Source: Xylogone sp. PMI_703 (Eukaryota > Ascomycota > Leotiomycetes). From it: a stretch of 64,000 bases of DNA. The stretch lies in assembly GCA_021399445.1 (NCBI GenBank), contig JAJTUQ010000003.1, forward strand, positions 1,922,001-1,986,000. The letters are read 5' to 3'. Numbering within the stretch: the first letter of the stretch is position 1; the number at the start of each line of letters is the position of its first letter. Made by a program: the position numbers and the translations under genes. This document shows, one piece after another, positions 59,490 to 64,000 of the stretch. The notes under the pieces are model-generated. The model ran no database searches. It had not been told where the DNA came from and was given only the letters and a program-made list of their open reading frames with translations.

Positions 59490-60801
59490 AGTTATTTTGA
59501 TAGTCTGGTCGGCTATCTATAGAAACAACTCTTGAAATCTCTATTGAATGCTCAGTTTATTCCCTCTATATTGTTGATACTCAACACGGGGCTCCAGCTT
59601 ATTAATAAATATAGTCTTCGAATAAATCCACACATACAACCTGCTCGGGGCCGAGATTCTACCTTATCGGTAATCTGTACGATCAAATCCCTAATATGCC
59701 TACTTAGTCCCGAAACTGCGACTTCAGGGCCTAATTTGTCTTTTATTTATAATATTAGCACTCCCTATACGCCGTTGCATGGAATAAAGTTTTACTTTCA
59801 CTTTTGGATTACTATAACTGTAAGCATGCCTGTTTAAAAGAATGTACAATGCGTTTAAAGTATAACGCATTGACATACTACCAAATGGCATGTATACTTA
59901 ATATATGTTCTAGCCCATACGACCTACAATTCTACTTCATCACATCTGTCCTTGCCCGAGTGTAGTCGTCCCTTGACTACACACAATATGAATTATTTCC
60001 ACTGCCCAGCCTCCCCAAGATTGGCGGCACTCCAGCGCGTAAAGGCCAGGCATTGGATGAAAGTGGCGACGAGCAGTGCTATGCGCTACATAGAGTGGCC
60101 GGAGCCAGTGAGGACTCTTCGGCAGACCCCTAGCTTGCTGCTTGTAACCGCGCGGTCCCTAAGCCAACCACGACCTCTTACACCTCAGCACCACCAATCG
60201 AATCTCCGCTATTAGGACTAATCGACATACCTTGATACAAGCTTCTATAAAAAAGCCTACCGCAGGCGTTAACCGCCGTTTGAAGTTCAGAAAGCCTGCG
60301 ACATAATTACCTGACTGGCCCTACGGTCGGCGTCACGATAACCGCTCCTTAAGGATACTACTGTACGCGCGAGAGAGTTCTTGTTTCCGGATTCTCGGTC
60401 CGGTCCGAGCTGGGCAGTTATTCCAGAGCCTTGTTACTATCTCCCTTGTAAAGACAACAATGCAACAATGCAGTGGCAGGTTGATTAAAAGTGTACCCCC
60501 ACACGAGGATCTCTCATGCCAATAGAATCAAATCGCGCAACGTCCCATGGCTCGGGGGATGCATCCCGAGTTTCAGCCTTATTCCACTGTTGGAAGCTGG
60601 ATGCAGGTACCGCGACACGAGGCACACTGGTTAATGAGATGCCAGACAGTATTAAATTACTCTTAAACCTCGGTTCTCATCTCTTATCACTTTTTTCGTT
60701 ATACCCCAGCCTCATCTTGTCTTTCTTGTATCTTCAGCCCTCCCACACCCGCCCTCTTCTGACACGTATCTTGATTGAATCGCAATAGACCAAGCCAGAT
60801 C
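59490..60801. other. Intergenic region, no supported gene
   Basis: 1.3 kb between divergent starts (59489 minus, 60802 plus). Open frames are short and without domains. Nothing recognised. Confidence 0.55.
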
Positions 60802-62529
60802 ATGGCGAAACCTTACAATCCCCGCTATGCCATTCGCTCTGTCTCTCAGGGAGCAAACGACTTTACAGAGCCGATACTGTACTACGATGGGGAAGCAATC
60901 CACAACGGACACACCAAGGATCGGTTAGGTCACCCTGGCCAGAAGTCGGCAATTTCCTGGAAAGATGTTGTGTCTGTCGCCGCCGTGTGGATAAGCTTCG
61001 GTGTATCCGTCGCTTCGGTATATCCTCAAAATGTAGCCGTCTTCGTGGGTCAGACAAATCAACTCATCGTTGTCGGCATCGCTTTGACTATCATGGCCTT
61101 CTGCACCAAACGACAGGTGACATCTCTTGTCATCCTACAAGAAGTAGCCAGTGGAAGATCAACTCTTCAAAACTTCGATGCTCTTCTTCGAGATGATATC
61201 TTAACTGCCAACGCCTCCATGTTTGTGCGAGCCTTACTCGTGCTTCTCTTTCTTCTGCCTTTGGGTCTAAGTGCTGGATACAAACGATTCGTTGGAGGTG
61301 TCAGCACCATCAATGTTATAAGTCCGGGTGCTACTTTTGGACTCGTCGGCCCACCCGGCTTCCAGGCCATTGGGCTGGGCACGTCTCTCATCACCAATCT
61401 GTATGTGCCGTTCTGGAACAACGCTAGCTTTCCACGCACCTATGGAAACAATCTTTTTGTAGCGTCCAATACAACTGCAGCAATCTTGGATGGACCTTTC
61501 CCAGCAGACATTAGCAGCATCCAAAGTACATTACAAGACGACGAGATAGTACACTTGACAACCACTGTAAATGCTACAGTAACAGAAGACATTCCAATAT
61601 CTGCTGTCGATCGAGCAAATCTAACCTGGTGGGAGAGCACGCTTGACCTTTTCCCAGGGCCAGACATAGAGTCGGATGACCTGCTCTACTATCACCACGC
61701 GGCCATCGTTCTGGGCACCGGCGATTCAGGAGATAATCAAACATTAGCCTTCGTATCAATCTGGACCACCTCCATCAACAATCAAACTTTCACTTCCGAA
61801 GCACGACAAGTTGTCACCACCCGCCGCCTCTGCTCTGGCACTTGGAGCATCTCCAGGACAAATGTAACTTTAACCAGCGCCACTGTCCTTCAAGACGCCG
61901 CCGAAGCGCAAGCAAGTGTTGATCAGAACATCATTGACAACAACCAAATGCAGCTCGTGCCTCTCTTCGGCAAGCTCGTGGACGAGTACGACTGGACCCG
62001 CTTCCAAGATTCAAACTCCACACAGGCTATGCTTCGATCGCAGGTCAACACCGTTCCTGCGCTTGTTTGCGCGATTATCTGGGCTCGCGTCGTCAGCCAG
62101 TGTGGGCTCCTGGATGGAGACAATAACGATGGCCAGTGGGACGCTATCAATCACTACTACAAGGACGACACCATGATCAATACGACCCGGCAGCGTGCTA
62201 CGTTGCAGCGCCAGCCGCTTCTACTGGTCATCCTATTAATACACCCGGTTGTCACGACTGTTGCAGCTTGTCTCAAGATGTTGTATCGACACATGCCCGT
62301 GAGTGATGGATTCGGTATCGTTTCGTTGCTTGCTGCTGCAAGTCCAGAGTCGCTGGGCATCCTGGAAGGAGCTGGGCTCACGGGGCATCTAACACGTAGA
62401 TTGTATGTGCGTTTCAGTCACGATGCAACCGCAATGGAGGATCGTAATGAGATGGTAGAGAAAGTACAGGTCGTGGTTGGCGAGAAGGGGAAGCCTGATC
62501 GAGTGATAACAGGGAAGATATATGGATAG
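60802..62529 (+). CDS. Fungal multi-pass membrane protein of unknown function
   Basis: A single exon gives 575 residues from the first ATG in frame. The N-terminal 50 residues are polar. Hydrophobic segments follow near 53-70 (VVSVAAVWISFGVSVASVY), 82-98 (LIVVGIALTIMAF) and 140-158 (MFVRALLVLLFLLPLGLSAG). A large loop of about 300 residues comes next, rich in Asn-X-Ser/Thr sites and thus probably outside the cell or in the lumen. A final helix lies near 477-495 (PLLLVILLIHPVVTTVAACL). The layout, with a glycosylated loop between N- and C-terminal helices and a short cytosolic tail, is common among fungus-specific orphan membrane proteins. I recognise no named family. Confidence 0.8.
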   Translation: MAKPYNPRYAIRSVSQGANDFTEPILYYDGEAIHNGHTKDRLGHPGQKSAISWKDVVSVAAVWISFGVSVASVYPQNVAVFVGQTNQLIVVGIALTIMAFCTKRQVTSLVILQEVASGRSTLQNFDALLRDDILTANASMFVRALLVLLFLLPLGLSAGYKRFVGGVSTINVISPGATFGLVGPPGFQAIGLGTSLITNLYVPFWNNASFPRTYGNNLFVASNTTAAILDGPFPADISSIQSTLQDDEIVHLTTTVNATVTEDIPISAVDRANLTWWESTLDLFPGPDIESDDLLYYHHAAIVLGTGDSGDNQTLAFVSIWTTSINNQTFTSEARQVVTTRRLCSGTWSISRTNVTLTSATVLQDAAEAQASVDQNIIDNNQMQLVPLFGKLVDEYDWTRFQDSNSTQAMLRSQVNTVPALVCAIIWARVVSQCGLLDGDNNDGQWDAINHYYKDDTMINTTRQRATLQRQPLLLVILLIHPVVTTVAACLKMLYRHMPVSDGFGIVSLLAAASPESLGILEGAGLTGHLTRRLYVRFSHDATAMEDRNEMVEKVQVVVGEKGKPDRVITGKIYG

Positions 62530-62887
62530 CCTCCAGGACGACGTGGCACTTACCCCGGTCAGGCTTACGAAGAGTTGGAGTACTCGTTCAATCCAACTGA
62601 CCTCACATACCGAAACTGTAACTCCCGCTATTGCCGCTTGTTTGATTCCAGCCACCATCGGATCTATTGAAATCCTAAGGCATAGGGGACGAATCATTGA
62701 ATCGGTACCTTCACCTCCAGCAGCATTATCTGAAAGTGGAAATGAGCCGAGCGTTAGACCTCGTAGGCATCCTGTTATTCAATTGACACCTACGCCTCCA
62801 GCATCATCATCTGGCTGTATCTGGAAAGGGAGCACGAGGGCTCCGGCGATGAGTCGCCGCTCACGGTTATTCTCATTCTTCGAGTAG
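62522..62887 (+). CDS. Doubtful small ORF overlapping the end of the membrane protein gene
   Basis: An ATG at 62522 overlaps the upstream stop by 8 bp and opens a 121-codon frame. The sequence is Ser/Pro-rich (SVPSPPAALSESGN, LTPTPPASSS) with no domain. Overlapping reading frames are not expected for nuclear fungal genes. It may be 3' UTR, or a last exon reached by an unseen splice. Confidence 0.2.
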   Translation: MDSLQDDVALTPVRLTKSWSTRSIQLTSHTETVTPAIAACLIPATIGSIEILRHRGRIIESVPSPPAALSESGNEPSVRPRRHPVIQLTPTPPASSSGCIWKGSTRAPAMSRRSRLFSFFE

Positions 62888-63718
62888 AAAAATTCGAAGA
62901 ATGGCTGCTAGCAATATAAACGGAAACAGTTTGGATCGACCATATCTAAAAAGGTGGCTTCCGGAAAAGGGGGGGAAGGGGGGAAGGGGGGAAGGGGGGA
63001 AGGGGAAAGAGTAAAGATATTTATAAAATAGTTACTTCTAAGCTATCAAATGTATATATCCATGTTTATATTATTATAAAATTGATCAAAGTATTTAACT
63101 TTAAAATATAAAGGTCCTAACTTGTAGTCCCACTTCCGTATAAGATGTTGAAAGAAGTAAGTGCGGGGAGCGCTTATATTGGTACAGTAAAGCCTACCCT
63201 AAAACTTAGGAAAGAATAGTGACGCCTATTACGTATCATCCAGATAGGGCTGGCTTGACTACCCCGCTGTGGAGAGACATGAACCAAAAAACAACTCGCC
63301 AGCGCTAATTAGATTGACTTGGCGGTTGGCGCAAGAACCCCGGAAAACACAACTGTCATCCAGTGCCATGGCCAAACGGATCAATTGACTCAAGACCTAT
63401 AACGCCGTTGGACTCTAAGATGCCAACTTACCTTTTCACATGACTTTACTCCTTCTTCCTGCTATCTCATGACTGTGTGATCATACTTTGGCTCCCAAAC
63501 TATGCATCTACTAGACTCCAGTGGTGTGATCGGTCCTCCCGTTGCCAGGCCTGGACTACACTTTCTCTCAGTTGGATTAAAGTTCATACAATCTTATCTA
63601 AATTCTCCAATTTGGATATCGTACCGTCGTGGGGCCATCTAACATGTCGAAACATAAGGAAACAACGAAAATAAAGTGAGCGTTGCGAAATCCATGTGAT
63701 CTTGCCAGTTTCGCTGAT
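62530..63718. other. Intergenic region with G-run repeat
   Basis: About 1.2 kb. Apart from the doubtful ORF (to 62887) and the G-run repeat (62969-63005), nothing is recognised. Confidence 0.5.
62969..63005 (+). repeat. (GGGGGGAA)n repeat, potential G-quadruplex
   Basis: G runs of 7, 6, 6, 6 and 4 are separated by AA pairs: 62969-62975, 62978-62983, 62986-62991, 62994-62999 and 63002-63005. Four or more G runs with 2-nt loops fit a G-quadruplex on the + strand. Confidence 0.85.
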
Positions 63719-64000
63719 ATGACGTGGAGTGGCTGGTGGCTTGCCTCGACAAGCTTCCCCGTTCTGGCGGTAGTCATCACCTTTGTTCTTACCCTTATAT
63801 GCAGCCGGCTAACAGATGTCTAGGGAACACTGGGTGCTATGGCTATCATGTTCAGCATCTGCACGGTATCCCAAGGATGGCAGGAAGCAGTAGATGTCGA
63901 CGGAAACACCAGAACACTCTCTCAGCCAGCTTGGTAAGTGCTCTTCTTAACTCCTCTTACACATGTTCAATGTAACAATCAAATCGCTGTTAGGGCTGTT
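63719..64000 (+). CDS. 5' part of a membrane protein, possible TOK1-type K+ channel (3' truncated)
   Basis: Exons 63719-63769, 63824-63933 and 63994-64000 join in frame; introns are 54 and 60 nt and the gene runs off the window. The visible protein reads SGWWLASTSFPVLA joined to GTLGAMAIMFSICTVSQGW, later TRTLSQPAW. This resembles the N-terminal segment of fungal outward-rectifying TOK channels (WW.AST..P..AGT.GPMAN..SICALV) as I remember the family. The identity is tentative because no pore motif is within view. The ATG at 63719 is the first after an in-frame stop at 63677, but an upstream exon ending in a splice near 63708 is also possible. Confidence 0.5.

Noticed and set aside
1..64000. 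CRISPR arrays, rRNA genes, insertion sequences or full-length transposons
   Set aside because: None seen. The genome is eukaryotic, and no reverse transcriptase, transposase or long terminal repeats were recognised.

Overview
This 64 kb window is nuclear DNA of a filamentous ascomycete (Pezizomycotina). Genes are split by short introns, mostly 45-115 nt with GT..AG ends and CTAAC/CTGAC-like branch sites. The families are typical of these fungi: Zn2Cys6 regulators, a HET protein, an OCH1-like mannosyltransferase, a DUF3405 protein, a CBM18/GH18 chitinase beside a LysM protein, a cytochrome P450 and an SPX-RING protein. A Leotiomycete-like species is my guess; the sequence does not settle it. 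I built 28 confident or fair gene models by joining exons by hand. Two were assembled from exons too short or scattered to stand out as ORFs: a beta-carbonic anhydrase (24965-25845) and a small Cys-rich protein (26289-26786).

Layout. 1-11.7 kb: 3' part of a Dal5-type MFS permease, a 3.4 kb spacer, a DUF3405 protein, a GT69 (CMT1/CAP59-like) mannosyltransferase and mitochondrial succinyl-CoA:3-ketoacid CoA-transferase (SCOT). 12.8-25.9 kb: an accessory metabolic block with an FAD monooxygenase, a GRE2-type reductase, an NmrA-like protein, an SDR flanked by two Zn2Cys6 regulators, and a beta-carbonic anhydrase. No backbone synthase is seen here. 26.3-36.4 kb: a cell-wall block with the Cys-rich surface protein, a 1,091-residue chitinase and a divergent multi-LysM protein. 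37-45 kb: an AhpD-like protein, a HET protein, an OCH1-like GT32 and a single-pass membrane glycoprotein. 45.9-52.7 kb: a P450, a secreted-type amidase and an SPX-RING ubiquitin ligase candidate. 54-59.5 kb: a Zn2Cys6 regulator next to a cupin, a SnoaL-like protein and a secreted Kelch protein. 60.8-64 kb: an orphan membrane protein, a G-run repeat, and the 5' end of a possible TOK1-type K+ channel.

Most unusual signals. (1) The SDR at 21361 has its conserved C-terminus in frame beyond a TGA CTAG stop, the known leaky readthrough context, and has Leu in place of the catalytic Tyr. (2) The LysM gene carries an in-frame TAG, after which the same Cys-rich repeats continue for 88 codons. It also needs a 35-nt GC-AG intron. 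(3) The chitinase has no LysM domain of its own but sits head-to-head with a four-LysM protein, and it has a very long C-terminus with four Cys-rich modules. All functions are inferred from motifs and family knowledge; no database search was run.
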